Assembly (NCBI RefSeq): GCF_001757995.1
Contig: NZ_LXLV01000023.1
Span: 186,001-250,000 of the forward strand
Source: Bacillus mycoides
Lineage (GTDB): Bacteria; Bacillota; Bacilli; Bacillales; Bacillaceae_G
Direction of reading: 5' to 3'
Length of the DNA: 64,000 nucleotides
Positions 1 through 7,982 of this stretch are shown here, in pieces (within the stretch, counting starts at the first letter, position 1; each line of letters begins with the position of its first letter). The notes beneath the pieces are model-generated. The model was not told the DNA's origin. It saw only the letters and a program-made list of their open reading frames with translations, and made no database searches. A program made the position numbers and the translations under genes.

Positions 1-437
1 TTCATGATTTAACAGTAGAAGAGACATTCGCACTTGCTAGGGGAAAAAATGGGGAAGAAGCTGAAGAGAAGATAGAATGGATGCTCGAACTATTTCCAGA
101 TTTAAAGCAATTTTGGTATAAAAAAAGTGGGCTATTAAGTGGGGGACAAAAACAAATGCTGGCAATTTCAAGAGCATTTATTAATAGTGATGGACTATTG
201 CTTATTGATGAGCCGAGTAAAGGGCTGTCTCCAATTATGATAGAAAAATTAATGGTAGCTATTTTGAAAATGAAGGAAAAAACGACTGTTTTACTTGTTG
301 AACAAAATTTTATGATGGCTAGTCAAATCGGTGATTATTTTTACATTATGGATAATGGGCGTATTGTGCATAACGGTTTCATGGAGGAACTGCGAGAGGA
401 TAAGGAAACATGTCATAAATATTTAGGTATTTCTTAA
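1..437 (+). CDS. Branched-chain amino acid-type ABC transporter, ATP-binding subunit (3' part, LivF-like)
   Basis: The 5' end lies outside the window; the frame is open from base 3. It carries an ABC signature (LLSGGQKQM), Walker B (GLLLIDEPSKGL) and an H-loop region in which a glutamine-phenylalanine pair replaces the usual histidine (LLVEQNFMMA), as in LivF/UrtE-type ATPases. The text just before (LTVEETFALA) matches the stretch downstream of Walker A in this family. It is followed 22 bases later by two permease genes of the LivH/LivM type, so it is one ATPase of a five-component importer. The substrate (branched-chain amino acid, urea or amide) cannot be read from the sequence. Confidence 0.9.
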   Translation, partial: HDLTVEETFALARGKNGEEAEEKIEWMLELFPDLKQFWYKKSGLLSGGQKQMLAISRAFINSDGLLLIDEPSKGLSPIMIEKLMVAILKMKEKTTVLLVEQNFMMASQIGDYFYIMDNGRIVHNGFMEELREDKETCHKYLGIS

Positions 438-459
438 CATTGATACGGGGGGATAGAAC

Positions 460-1320
460 GTGGATGTGCTAATTAATTTATTTGTAAACGGCGTTTCGAC
501 AGGGATGCTTATTTTTTTATTAGCGTCGGGTCTATCACTTATTTTTGGTTTAATGAGCGTACTAAATTTTGCGCATGGCGGTTTATTTGCATGGGGAGCA
601 TTTACAGGCGTTTGGTTATTTAATATGACAGATAGTTATTTATTAGCGCTAATTGGCGCAGTCGCTATGGGTATGTTTCTCGGTTTCATTTTAGAAAGAT
701 TTCTTATTAGACCAGTGTATGGAAACCATGTTCGGCAGCTTCTCGTTACACTCGGAGGAATGCTCGTTCTTAGCGAGTGCATCAAAATATTTTGGGGCCC
801 TAATCCAATTGCTGCAAAATTACCGTTATGGCTTCAAGGAAGTTTTACATTTGGAGGAGTTATCTTAATAAAATATCGCCTATTCGTTATTTTAGTTGGG
901 ATACTAATTTACATCGCTTTACTATTGCTGCTGAAAAAAACAAAGGTAGGACTTATGATTCGCGCTGGTGTAATGGATAAAGAGATGGTTCAAGCTCTCG
1001 GAATTAACGTAAAAGCGATATTCTCCTTTGTTTTTTTATTAGGAGCAGGGATGGCGGCGTTAGGTGGTTTTCTACTAGCACCATATTCAGGAGTTATTTT
1101 CGCTGAGATGGGCATGCAGTATGCAATTTTAGCTTTTATAGTAGTTATTATTGGCGGATTAGGTAGCGTACAAGGTTCAGCGCTAGCATCTTTAATTGTC
1201 GGATTAGCCGGTGCTTTTACAGCGTATTATATGCCAGATTTATCGCTTGCAATCAATATGTTAATGTTACTATTTTTCTTAATAGTGAAGCCAACGGGAC
1301 TCGTTGGTGAAAAGGGGTGA
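460..1320 (+). CDS. Branched-chain amino acid-type ABC transporter permease (LivH-like)
   Basis: The 286-residue protein is an integral membrane permease with about eight hydrophobic segments and the family signature GLSLIFGLMSVLNFAHGG near residues 24-41. I chose the GTG start at 460 because a strong GGGGGG-rich ribosome site sits about 8 bases upstream and homologues begin at this point. It overlaps the next permease gene and belongs to one operon with the ATPase upstream. LivH and LivM form the heterodimeric channel of the importer. The solute is not determinable here, because the binding-protein gene lies outside the window. Confidence 0.92.
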   Translation: MDVLINLFVNGVSTGMLIFLLASGLSLIFGLMSVLNFAHGGLFAWGAFTGVWLFNMTDSYLLALIGAVAMGMFLGFILERFLIRPVYGNHVRQLLVTLGGMLVLSECIKIFWGPNPIAAKLPLWLQGSFTFGGVILIKYRLFVILVGILIYIALLLLLKKTKVGLMIRAGVMDKEMVQALGINVKAIFSFVFLLGAGMAALGGFLLAPYSGVIFAEMGMQYAILAFIVVIIGGLGSVQGSALASLIVGLAGAFTAYYMPDLSLAINMLMLLFFLIVKPTGLVGEKG

Positions 1321-1321
1321 C

Positions 1322-2323
1322 ATGGTGAACAGCATATCGAGTCGAATTAAAGTATACTTCGGAGTTTTTATGCTCATTTGTTTAAGTGTATTTCCATTCG
1401 TAAATGATTCACGGAGCTTGTTAATTTTGTTCACTCAAATCTTCATCTTTGCTATTTTCGCTATGAGTTTTGATGTTCTCCTTGGATATACGGGTATTGT
1501 TTCATTCGGTCATTGTATGTTCTTTGGAATAGGGGCGTATGGGGTGGCACTCTTATTTGATCGGCAAGGGGTGTCTATAATGAACTTTTTTATAGGAATA
1601 GCAGCCGCTATTATTATATCAGCCATCGTTAGTTATATAATTGGTATGCTTTCATTACGCTTGAAAAGTCATTTTTATGCAATGTTAACGCTCGCTATTT
1701 CTCAGCTGTTTTTTGTACTTGCTGAAAAATGGCGTTCGCTGACTCACGGAGGAGATGGATTTACATTTCGTGTACCAGATATATTCCGTGATCGTTTTAC
1801 GTATTATTACGTAACACTTATATGTTTAATCAGCATCTTCATTTTGTTACGTCTTTTCACAAAGTCTTCTATTGGAAAAGTATTAAAGGCAATTTCACAA
1901 AATGAACAACGTGTTGAAGCGCTTGGATATAAAGTTCTCCATTATAAAATTATCGCAAGTGTAGTGGCAGGAGTAGTAGCGGCAATTAGCGGTGGTTTAT
2001 TCGTTATCACATTGCGTTTTGTAAATACGACGGTATTTTCAATTGAAATGACGTTAAATGCATTATTGATGACAATGATTGGGGGAGTTGGAACGTTAAT
2101 CGGAGCTATTGCTGGAGCGGGGATTATTGAATCACTGAAATACTATTTATCAGAACTAGCGACGGAGTATCCGATTTTTGAAAGATGGACGATTATTCTT
2201 GGTTTATTGTATATTATCGTGTTACTAGTTTTTCCGAAAGGATTAGTTGGAACGATTAAGAAGTTGAAGAATTTTAAAAGGGGTAAGAAGGAGAAGAGTG
2301 CAGGAGTGGAGCAAAACGTGTGA
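1322..2323 (+). CDS. Branched-chain amino acid-type ABC transporter permease (LivM-like)
   Basis: This is the second membrane subunit of the importer. It contains the LivM signature FDVLLGYTGIVSFGHCMFFGIGAYG and the paired GLFVIT...GGVGTLIGA motif near the C-terminus. A longer frame opens at a TTG at 1304, but the ATG at 1322 has AAAGGGG correctly spaced in front of it and gives the expected length (333 aa), so it is preferred. The gene starts 2 bases after the stop of the LivH-like gene, implying translational coupling. A strong terminator follows at 2362. Confidence 0.9.
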   Translation: MVNSISSRIKVYFGVFMLICLSVFPFVNDSRSLLILFTQIFIFAIFAMSFDVLLGYTGIVSFGHCMFFGIGAYGVALLFDRQGVSIMNFFIGIAAAIIISAIVSYIIGMLSLRLKSHFYAMLTLAISQLFFVLAEKWRSLTHGGDGFTFRVPDIFRDRFTYYYVTLICLISIFILLRLFTKSSIGKVLKAISQNEQRVEALGYKVLHYKIIASVVAGVVAAISGGLFVITLRFVNTTVFSIEMTLNALLMTMIGGVGTLIGAIAGAGIIESLKYYLSELATEYPIFERWTIILGLLYIIVLLVFPKGLVGTIKKLKNFKRGKKEKSAGVEQNV

Positions 2324-2361
2324 AAAATCGATAGAAGAGAATGCAAGTGGAGTAAGAAAAT

Positions 2362-2400
2362 AAAAATCCCTCCTTTAAGTAAAAGGAGGGATTTTTATTT
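2362..2400 (+). terminator. Rho-independent terminator of the ABC transporter operon
   Basis: The hairpin arms AATCCCTCCTTT and AAAGGAGGGATT pair around a short AAGTA-type loop and are followed by TTTTATTT. It sits 40 bases past the LivM-like stop and can also stop transcripts from the opposing LysR gene. Confidence 0.85.
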
Positions 2401-2461
2401 TCTAGAAAAGTTATAACATATATAATTCGTGAAATTGTTATTTTGTAAAAAAAACATTGTT

Positions 2462-3250
2462 CTAGTTGAATAGTTCAATTGGAATCTTTTTATCTAACTC
2501 TCGATTTGTAAAAAAATGAACAGCTAATTTCTCTATTGGTACATCTTCAATTGGAACTAGTTTATTATTTCTAATTGGTAAAAAAGCTATTCCATTTCCG
2601 TCACTAATAAACTCTTCAATAAGCGAATAAGAATCTAACTGTTGAAGTTGATGCTGAGATAGATTGTTTTCTTTTAAAAATTGTATTGTCTTATTTCTAA
2701 AAGGACACTTCTTGTCATTACTAACGAAAAAAAGTTCTTTTGAATAGTCAATGGTACACTTTTCTTTCGCTTTTAATAAACCTACAGAAATTGAAGTGGT
2801 GAATACTTTTTTAAACGCTGCGTCAGGATAATCCTCATAAGTTATGACCATATCAACTTTTTGTTGCTGTAGTAGTTTTTGTAAATGGCTACTACTTTCT
2901 ATGTGTATTTGATAATTCCTGAAATTTTCTTTAATACGCATACTTAAATAATTAGTCAAAATAGATTGTGACGTCGCTATTCGGTAAGAAGAGCCGTTCG
3001 TTTTAATCTCATTTCTAGCTTCCTCTAATAAATTCAATATTTTATTTGTATATTCTAGCAAAATGTCACCTGAAGGTAGCAGTGAAACCCCTTTGTTATC
3101 TCTATGTAGTAAAGGTTGTTCTAATTCTTGTTCTAATTTTTTGATTCGCTCAGTTACATTTGGTTGCACATAACCTAACTCTTTGGCAGCTTTACTGATA
3201 GAGCCTTCATTTGCTACGGTTTTAAATATAATAAGATCACTTATTTCCAT
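2462..3250 (-). CDS. LysR-family transcriptional regulator
   Basis: The protein (262 aa from the ATG at 3250) has an N-terminal winged helix-turn-helix (residues about 1-60, FKTVANEGSISKAAKELGYVQPNVTERIKKLEQ) and a shortened effector-binding domain. The open frame extends 14 codons further upstream, but the ATG at 3250 is preceded by AAGGGG at suitable distance and matches where LysR proteins begin. It is slightly shorter than the family norm of about 290 aa. It is divergent from the DUF4865/tautomerase/CMD genes, the usual arrangement for a LysR regulator and its target, so it probably controls that set. The effector is unknown. Confidence 0.9.
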   Translation of the reverse strand: MEISDLIIFKTVANEGSISKAAKELGYVQPNVTERIKKLEQELEQPLLHRDNKGVSLLPSGDILLEYTNKILNLLEEARNEIKTNGSSYRIATSQSILTNYLSMRIKENFRNYQIHIESSSHLQKLLQQQKVDMVITYEDYPDAAFKKVFTTSISVGLLKAKEKCTIDYSKELFFVSNDKKCPFRNKTIQFLKENNLSQHQLQQLDSYSLIEEFISDGNGIAFLPIRNNKLVPIEDVPIEKLAVHFFTNRELDKKIPIELFN

Positions 3251-3271
3251 CCATTTCAACCCCTTACTGGG

Positions 3272-3288
3272 TATCATTATAAATGATA
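3272..3288. promoter_or_regulatory. Inverted repeat between LysR gene and DUF4865 gene
   Basis: TATCATT and AATGATA are perfect arms around ATA in the 120-base divergent intergenic space, 22 bases upstream of the LysR start. Position and symmetry fit a LysR-type autoregulatory site; this is inference only. Confidence 0.45.
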
Positions 3289-3370
3289 TCAAGCATAATT
3301 TATACCTATTTTACACGGATTAAACATCGATTTATCATTATGTATATAATATCGAAAGCGAGTGATAAAT

Positions 3371-3919
3371 ATGATTGGGATGCAATATAAGGTCAGTTTG
3401 CCAAAAGATTATGATATGGAGATTATTAGAAAAAGGGTGAAAAAGAATGGGTATAAAACAGATGGTTTTCAAGAACTGAAATTTAAGGCCTATTTAATTG
3501 CTGAGGCGGGTAAGAATGGGAATTTCTATAATTGTTATGCACCTTTATATATTTGGAATGAGCATGAAGGTATGAACAAATTTATCTTTGAAGGCTATTA
3601 CGATAATATTTTACAATCGTTTGGATGGCAACAAATAAATATAGGCGTTCCTTTAGTTGTTAATCTAAGTGATGATTTTAAGAAAAGTATATATGTTGTT
3701 GAATGTGCAGGAAGTATTTCTCAAAGTAAATCATTAGTTGGGACTCAGTTAAATACAATGAACCAAAAGGTACAAAATACAGAAAAATGTGTAGGGAATG
3801 TAGTAGTTTATAATCCAGATAAATGGGGTTATAGTCAATTCAGCTTTTATGAAGAGAAGCCTGAAGTTGAAGCGATGAAGGATGTTACAATATATGAGAT
3901 TTTACACATTTCACAATAA
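3371..3919 (+). CDS. DUF4865 family protein
   Basis: The 182-residue soluble protein starts MIGMQYKVSLPKDYDM, which is the characteristic opening of the DUF4865 family. An in-frame GTG at 3362 is possible, but the ATG at 3371 matches the family start. No catalytic motif is recognisable. It heads a short operon with a tautomerase-like gene (broken here) and a carboxymuconolactone-decarboxylase-like gene and is divergent from a LysR regulator. The group looks like a small catabolic or detoxification cassette for aromatic or keto compounds; that role is inference from neighbours only. Confidence 0.8.
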   Translation: MIGMQYKVSLPKDYDMEIIRKRVKKNGYKTDGFQELKFKAYLIAEAGKNGNFYNCYAPLYIWNEHEGMNKFIFEGYYDNILQSFGWQQINIGVPLVVNLSDDFKKSIYVVECAGSISQSKSLVGTQLNTMNQKVQNTEKCVGNVVVYNPDKWGYSQFSFYEEKPEVEAMKDVTIYEILHISQ

Positions 3920-3960
3920 AATCTTGTTGAATGCTAAAATAAGAAAAGGAATGAGAGTAT

Positions 3961-4364
3961 ATGCCTTTTGTGAACGTTTATTATCCTGAAAATACATTAA
4001 ATAAAGAAGAGTTTAAAAAGATAAGTGAATGTATCCATCTTTCATTAATTGATCATTTTAACATCCCTGAAAATGATTATTTTCAAATGTTTTTATCTTA
4101 TCAGCCAAACCAATTTTTTTTGATGCATGTTATTTGCTAGAACGAGAAGAAAAGAGAACAGAGAACATAATCCATGTTTCTATTACATGCGGACCGGGAA
4201 GAACGATAAAGCAGAAAAGGGATTTGTATCAATCGATATCTTTGGGGATTTCTAGGTGTTTAAATGTGAGAGATGCTGATATTTTTATTACACTAAATGA
4301 GACACCTGCTGAAAACTGGTCATTTGGTCAAGGGGTGGCACAACTGGTGAAGATAAAGGGGTAG
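3961..4364 (+). pseudogene. Tautomerase-like gene disrupted by a frameshift in a T8 run
   Basis: From the ATG at 3961 the frame encodes MPFVNVYYPENTLNKEEF and reads to a TAG at 4138-4140. The homologous continuation is in another frame: FFDACYLLEREEKRTENIIHV and onward to the stop at 4364. The break coincides with a run of eight T (4114-4121). Adding one T restores a continuous 134-residue tautomerase-superfamily protein with the N-terminal catalytic proline (Pro2 after Met). Neighbours are DUF4865 and CMD genes, a common trio. This could be a true mutation, a sequencing error in the homopolymer, or a site where polymerase slippage yields some full-length product. Confidence 0.8.
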
Positions 4365-4368
4365 CAAA

Positions 4369-4701
4369 ATGATGAATGAGCGTATCGAATTTCATGTTCA
4401 AAAGGAAATGAGGGAAATCGCACCCGATTTTGTTAATTATAGTGAAAATATTTTATTTGAAGAGGTGTGGCGAGATCCCACTTTAACATTAAGAGAAAGA
4501 AGCTTGTGTACAGTTTCTGCACTAATTAGTATTGGTAATACAGAACAATTACCATTTCATCTGCAGTTAGCTAAACAAAATGGAATTAAGGAAAATGAAA
4601 TAACGGCATTAATAACACATACGGCATTTTATGTTGGGTGGCCTAAAGCTGTCGCTGCTTTAAATATAGTGATAAATTCAATTTCAAGGGTCGAAAAATA
4701 A
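4369..4701 (+). CDS. Carboxymuconolactone decarboxylase (AhpD/CMD) family protein
   Basis: The 110-residue all-helical protein carries the CMD-fold signature RERSLCTVSALISIG...LPFHLQLAKQNGIKENEI..LITHTAFYVGWPKA. The AhpD-type CxxC pair is absent; one Cys remains in RSLCTV, so disulfide reductase activity is unlikely and a decarboxylase-like or uncharacterised role is more plausible. It starts 4 bases after the tautomerase frame and has an AAAGGGG ribosome site, so it is the last gene of the LysR-linked operon. A hairpin terminator follows. Confidence 0.85.
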   Translation: MMNERIEFHVQKEMREIAPDFVNYSENILFEEVWRDPTLTLRERSLCTVSALISIGNTEQLPFHLQLAKQNGIKENEITALITHTAFYVGWPKAVAALNIVINSISRVEK

Positions 4702-4710
4702 TTGTAAGGA

Positions 4711-4740
4711 AAAAAATCCATTGTAAAATGGATTCTTTCT
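4711..4740 (+). terminator. Terminator after CMD-family gene
   Basis: The arms AATCCATT and AATGGATT are a perfect 8-bp pair around GTAA, with A-rich 5' flank and CTTTCT after it. Confidence 0.65.
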
Positions 4741-4790
4741 ACTATAGCTTAGAGTTAAGCTTTTTGGGATTAAATATCTTTACTTGCTTT

Positions 4791-4818
4791 ATTATCACTT
4801 GAGTGGTAAAGTGATAAT
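4791..4818. promoter_or_regulatory. MarR-type operator (10-bp perfect inverted repeat)
   Basis: ATTATCACTT and AAGTGATAAT are perfect 10-bp arms separated by 8 bases, 27 bases before the MarR start. The same half-site AAGTGATAAT recurs at 5318-5327, ahead of the next gene, which supports autoregulation plus control of the downstream operon. Confidence 0.7.
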
Positions 4819-4845
4819 GAGATTCACGATAGGAAGTGACAATAT

Positions 4846-5289
4846 ATGCGTGAAAATACGATAGGATCGTTAATCTGGTTACGTTTAATACGATTTACGA
4901 ACCAAAGTAATCAAATGTCAAATGAGTTTTTGAAGCGTTTTGATTTGACGACAGCTCAATTTGATGTACTTATGCAAATACGGATTTATCAGCCACTTAC
5001 ACAAATGGAGTTAGCGGAAAAAGTTACTGTGACGCAAGGTGGTATTTCTAGAATGTTAACACGCCTTGAAAAAGAAGAGTATATAGTACGTAAACAAGAT
5101 TGGAAAACGAAAATGATTAGCCTTACTGAGAAGGGTGAAGCAGTGTTAGAAAGAGCATTGCCAGAGCAACTTGCATTCCAATCATCTTTTTTTGATGATG
5201 TATTAGATGAGGAAGAACAGAAAATACTATACGCGTTAATGACAAAAGTTCATAAGCATAGTGAAAAAAAAGAATTACCACATGAGTAA
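4846..5289 (+). CDS. MarR-family transcriptional regulator
   Basis: The 147-residue protein has the MarR winged-helix core: [50 protein letters not shown] (about residues 35-84), with the wing region [11 protein letters not shown]. It is followed by a ring-cleaving dioxygenase-like gene and a flavin-dependent oxidoreductase, as in the MhqR/quinone-response type of Bacillus gene sets. Perfect palindromic operators upstream suggest it represses itself and the next genes. The inducer may be a quinone or phenolic compound; that is inferred from the context. Confidence 0.92.
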   Translation: MRENTIGSLIWLRLIRFTNQSNQMSNEFLKRFDLTTAQFDVLMQIRIYQPLTQMELAEKVTVTQGGISRMLTRLEKEEYIVRKQDWKTKMISLTEKGEAVLERALPEQLAFQSSFFDDVLDEEEQKILYALMTKVHKHSEKKELPHE

Positions 5290-5310
5290 TTTTTTTTACA
5301 CAATCAATTG

Positions 5311-5329
5311 ACTAATCAAGTGATAATTA
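5311..5329 (+). promoter_or_regulatory. Second MarR half-site overlapping the leader of the dioxygenase gene
   Basis: AAGTGATAAT at 5318-5327 repeats the arm found at 4791-4818 and is embedded in an imperfect palindrome CTAAT...ATTAG immediately before the AGGAGG ribosome site. Confidence 0.5.
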
Positions 5330-5343
5330 GAGGAGGAAATATT

Positions 5344-6285
5344 ATGTATACAATTCCAGGACATCACCACATTTCTATGGTGACTAAAAATGCGAAAACG
5401 AATAATAATTTTTATCGAGATGTTTTAGGATTACGCCGAGTGAAAAAGACAGTCAATCAAGATAATTCATTTATGTATCATTTGTTTTATGGCGATTTAA
5501 CAGGGAGTGCCGGAACTGAATTATCATTTTTTGAGATGCCGAATGTAGGAAGAACAATCCGTGGCACAAATGCAATAACGCAAATAGGTTTGCTCGTACC
5601 TTCAATAGAAAGCCTTACATTTTAGAAGAAACGTTTTGAGTCGCTTCAAGTGGCGCATGGAGAAATTACAACTTACGCCAGCCGAGACGCACTGCACTTT
5701 GAAGATCCAGATGGCCTACGGTTAGTGCTACTAAATAATAACGGTGAAGAGGTGCCTGAATATTGGACTGCATGGGATGACTCTTCTGTAGAGCAGAATC
5801 ATCGTATTTTAGGCATGGGAACAGTTGAAATGACAGTACGGAGTTTAAATAAATTATCAAAAACATTAACAGAGTTGTTTAGTTATAAAGAAGTATCTCG
5901 TTCAGATAATGAGGGGATTTATCAATCTATTGCTGGTCAATCTTTTGGAGAAATTTTGGTGAAACAGCAAGAGGGAGAGAGTGAAAGACCGGGAAAAGGA
6001 AGTATTCATCATTTAGCTATTCGTGTGAAAAATGATGAAGAACTTAGTTATTGGAATGAAGCGGTGAAAGATAAAGGGTTCCAATCAACAGGCATTATCG
6101 ATCGCTTTTATTTTAAAAGTTTATATTTCCGTGAGTCAAATGGCATTTTATTTGAGATTGCGACGGATGGACCAGGATTTACAGTAGATTCAGCAGTTGA
6201 AAAATTAGGAAAAGAACTGGATTTACCACCATTTTTAGAAGAGAGAAGAAAAGAGATTGAAGAGAAATTAATACCACTTGATTAA
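5344..6285 (+). pseudogene. Ring-cleaving (extradiol) dioxygenase, interrupted by an in-frame TAG
   Basis: The ATG at 5344 follows AGGAGG and opens with MYTIPGHHHISMVTKNAKTN, the N-terminal glyoxalase/VOC module of MhqO/MhqA-type ring-cleaving dioxygenases. The frame is stopped by TAG at 5623-5625 within SIESLTF, then continues in the same frame with KKRFESLQVAHGEITTY through the second VOC module (EDPDGLRLVLL, HHLAIRV, YFRESNGILFEIATDGPGF) to 6285. Reading through gives 313 aa, the family length. In homologues this position is normally a Trp, so TGG to TAG is the simplest event. No frameshift is present. A TTG- or GTG-initiated C-terminal fragment is possible but would lack half of the metal-binding fold. 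Confidence 0.85.
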
Positions 6286-6301
6286 AAGGGAGAGAGCAAC
6301 T

Positions 6302-7357
6302 ATGGAAAAATACCGTATTGATACAAGTAAAGGAATTGAATTTGGATTATATTCAATTGGAGATCATATTTTAAATCCACATAATGGTTCGAAAATAAGT
6401 GCAGAAAAAAGAATTCATGAACTAATTGAAACAGCTAAGTTAGCAGATGAAGCTGGAATTGATGTGTTTGCTGTTGGTGAAAGTCATCAAGCGCATTTTA
6501 CAACGCAAGCTCATACAGTTATTTTAGGAGCTATTGCACAAGCTACGAAAAATATTAAAATCGCGAGTTCTGCAACAGTATTAAGTACGTCAGATCCGGT
6601 TCGTGTATATGAGGACTTTGCCACAATCGATTTAATTTCTAATGGTCGTGCTGAAATCGTTGCTGGTCGTGGATCTCGTATTGGAGGATATAGTTTACTT
6701 GGTTACGATGTAAATTATTATGAAGAACTATTTGAAGAGAAGATGGATCTTTTATTAAAAATAAATAAAGAAGAAAGTGTAACATGGAAAGGGCAGTTTA
6801 GAACGCCACTTGAACATGCGGCAATTATACCGAGAGCTAAAAATAACAATATGCCAATTTGGCGTGCTGTTGGAGGGCCACCTGCTAGTGCAATTAAGGC
6901 AGGACATGCAGGTGTACCAATGATGCTTACGACACTTGGTGGCCCAGCTATTAATTTTAAAGTTTCAGTTGATGCATATCGTGAAGCTGCTCAGCAAAGT
7001 GGTTTTGATCCAGCGACATTGCCAATTGCGACAACAAGTTTATTTTATACAGCAGAAAATTCACAAGATGCACTTAGTGAATATTATCCTCATATTAATG
7101 CTGGTATGCTTGCACTACGCGGTGGTGGGTATCCGAAACAACAATTTACAAATGCAGTAGATTACCGTGACGCGTTAATGGTTGGTAGCCCACAACAAAT
7201 TATTGAAAAAATGCTTTACCAATATGAATTATTTGGACAGCAACGTTTTATGGCACAGATTGATTTTGGCGGTGTACCATTTGATAAGATTGAGAAAAAT
7301 ATTGAATTAATTGCTACTGAAATTATGCCGGCTGTTAGAAAATATACAACGAAATAA
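6302..7357 (+). CDS. LLM-class flavin-dependent oxidoreductase (luciferase-like)
   Basis: The 351-residue TIM-barrel protein belongs to the bacterial luciferase-like family: FGLYSIGDH at the start, AGIDVFAVGESHQ, IKIASSATVLSTSDPVRVYEDFATIDLISNGRAEIVAGRGS and the C-terminal VGSPQQIIEKM. I place the start at the ATG at 6302, because AAAGGGAGAG lies 7-10 bases upstream; the 8 extra upstream codons overlap the preceding gene. It is probably FMN-dependent and co-transcribed with the dioxygenase under MarR control, plausibly for oxidation or reduction of aromatic or quinone substrates. The precise substrate is unknown. Confidence 0.88.
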   Translation: MEKYRIDTSKGIEFGLYSIGDHILNPHNGSKISAEKRIHELIETAKLADEAGIDVFAVGESHQAHFTTQAHTVILGAIAQATKNIKIASSATVLSTSDPVRVYEDFATIDLISNGRAEIVAGRGSRIGGYSLLGYDVNYYEELFEEKMDLLLKINKEESVTWKGQFRTPLEHAAIIPRAKNNNMPIWRAVGGPPASAIKAGHAGVPMMLTTLGGPAINFKVSVDAYREAAQQSGFDPATLPIATTSLFYTAENSQDALSEYYPHINAGMLALRGGGYPKQQFTNAVDYRDALMVGSPQQIIEKMLYQYELFGQQRFMAQIDFGGVPFDKIEKNIELIATEIMPAVRKYTTK

Positions 7358-7362
7358 TGATA

Positions 7363-7402
7363 AAAGTACCGGGAATATAATCTATTCTCGGTACTTTTTT
7401 TA
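7363..7402 (+). terminator. Terminator of the MarR/dioxygenase/oxidoreductase operon
   Basis: AGTACCGGGAATA pairs with TATTCTCGGTACT (12 of 13) and is followed by seven T. Confidence 0.85.
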
Positions 7403-7982
7403 TTTAGTCAGTTTGGAAAAATGACAAAAAAACGAATTTTTAGTCTAGAAAAAGGAAAGAATTTTTCTATTTGTGAATAACAATATTCTTGATTTGAATT
7501 TTGGAAATAAATTTTTCTCTTGACAAAAAAATAGCGTATTTTCGGATTTGATTCGAGGGCATTTTTCGAGATGAAAGTCAAGCGTATGAAGAGAAAAACG
7601 TAATAATAATTGATATAAGAGTATGTTATATGTTTGAAAAATACGTTTTTTAAATGTGAGAAATCTAATTCGAAAAAATTACAAAAGACATATTTCAGAC
7701 AAAATCCTGTCAATAATACGTCAAAAATCACCTGAATTTATTATGTAAGTATATTATACAATTCGATTAGCGAATAAAACACTACTGAAATAGTGAAAAG
7801 GTAAATCGTATGAAGAAAGTTCTTTTGTAATTATCGAAAAAACTGACAATTTATATTTTCAAAAAGTACATAAACGAATTTATCTTTTGTATTTCCAAAT
7901 GATTGAATTATTCATTATGAAGTGAATTCATACAATTCAATCGATATTACGATATAAAAATTATGAAGGAAGTGAGTTTAGC
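7403..7982. other. 580-base AT-rich leader region of the cyd operon
   Basis: No convincing gene is present. A 107-codon antisense frame here is Phe/Lys/Tyr-rich AT noise. The region probably holds the cyd promoter and a long untranslated leader; a single TTGTGAATAACAA (7471-7483) resembles half of a Rex box but lacks the inverted partner. Confidence 0.5.

Noticed and set aside
3961-4364. Programmed ribosomal frameshift as explanation for the tautomerase break
   Set aside because: There is no slippery heptamer plus stimulatory hairpin or Shine-Dalgarno-like element that I can see; mutation, sequencing error or polymerase slippage at T8 are simpler.
7471-7483. TTGTGAATAACAA as a Rex operator for cydABDC
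   Set aside because: Only one half resembles the Rex box and it lies 500 bases from the gene; the inverted second half is missing.
7408-7731. 107-codon reverse-strand frame in the cyd leader
   Set aside because: AT-driven composition (Phe, Tyr, Lys, Ile), no ribosome site and no resemblance to any family; regarded as chance.
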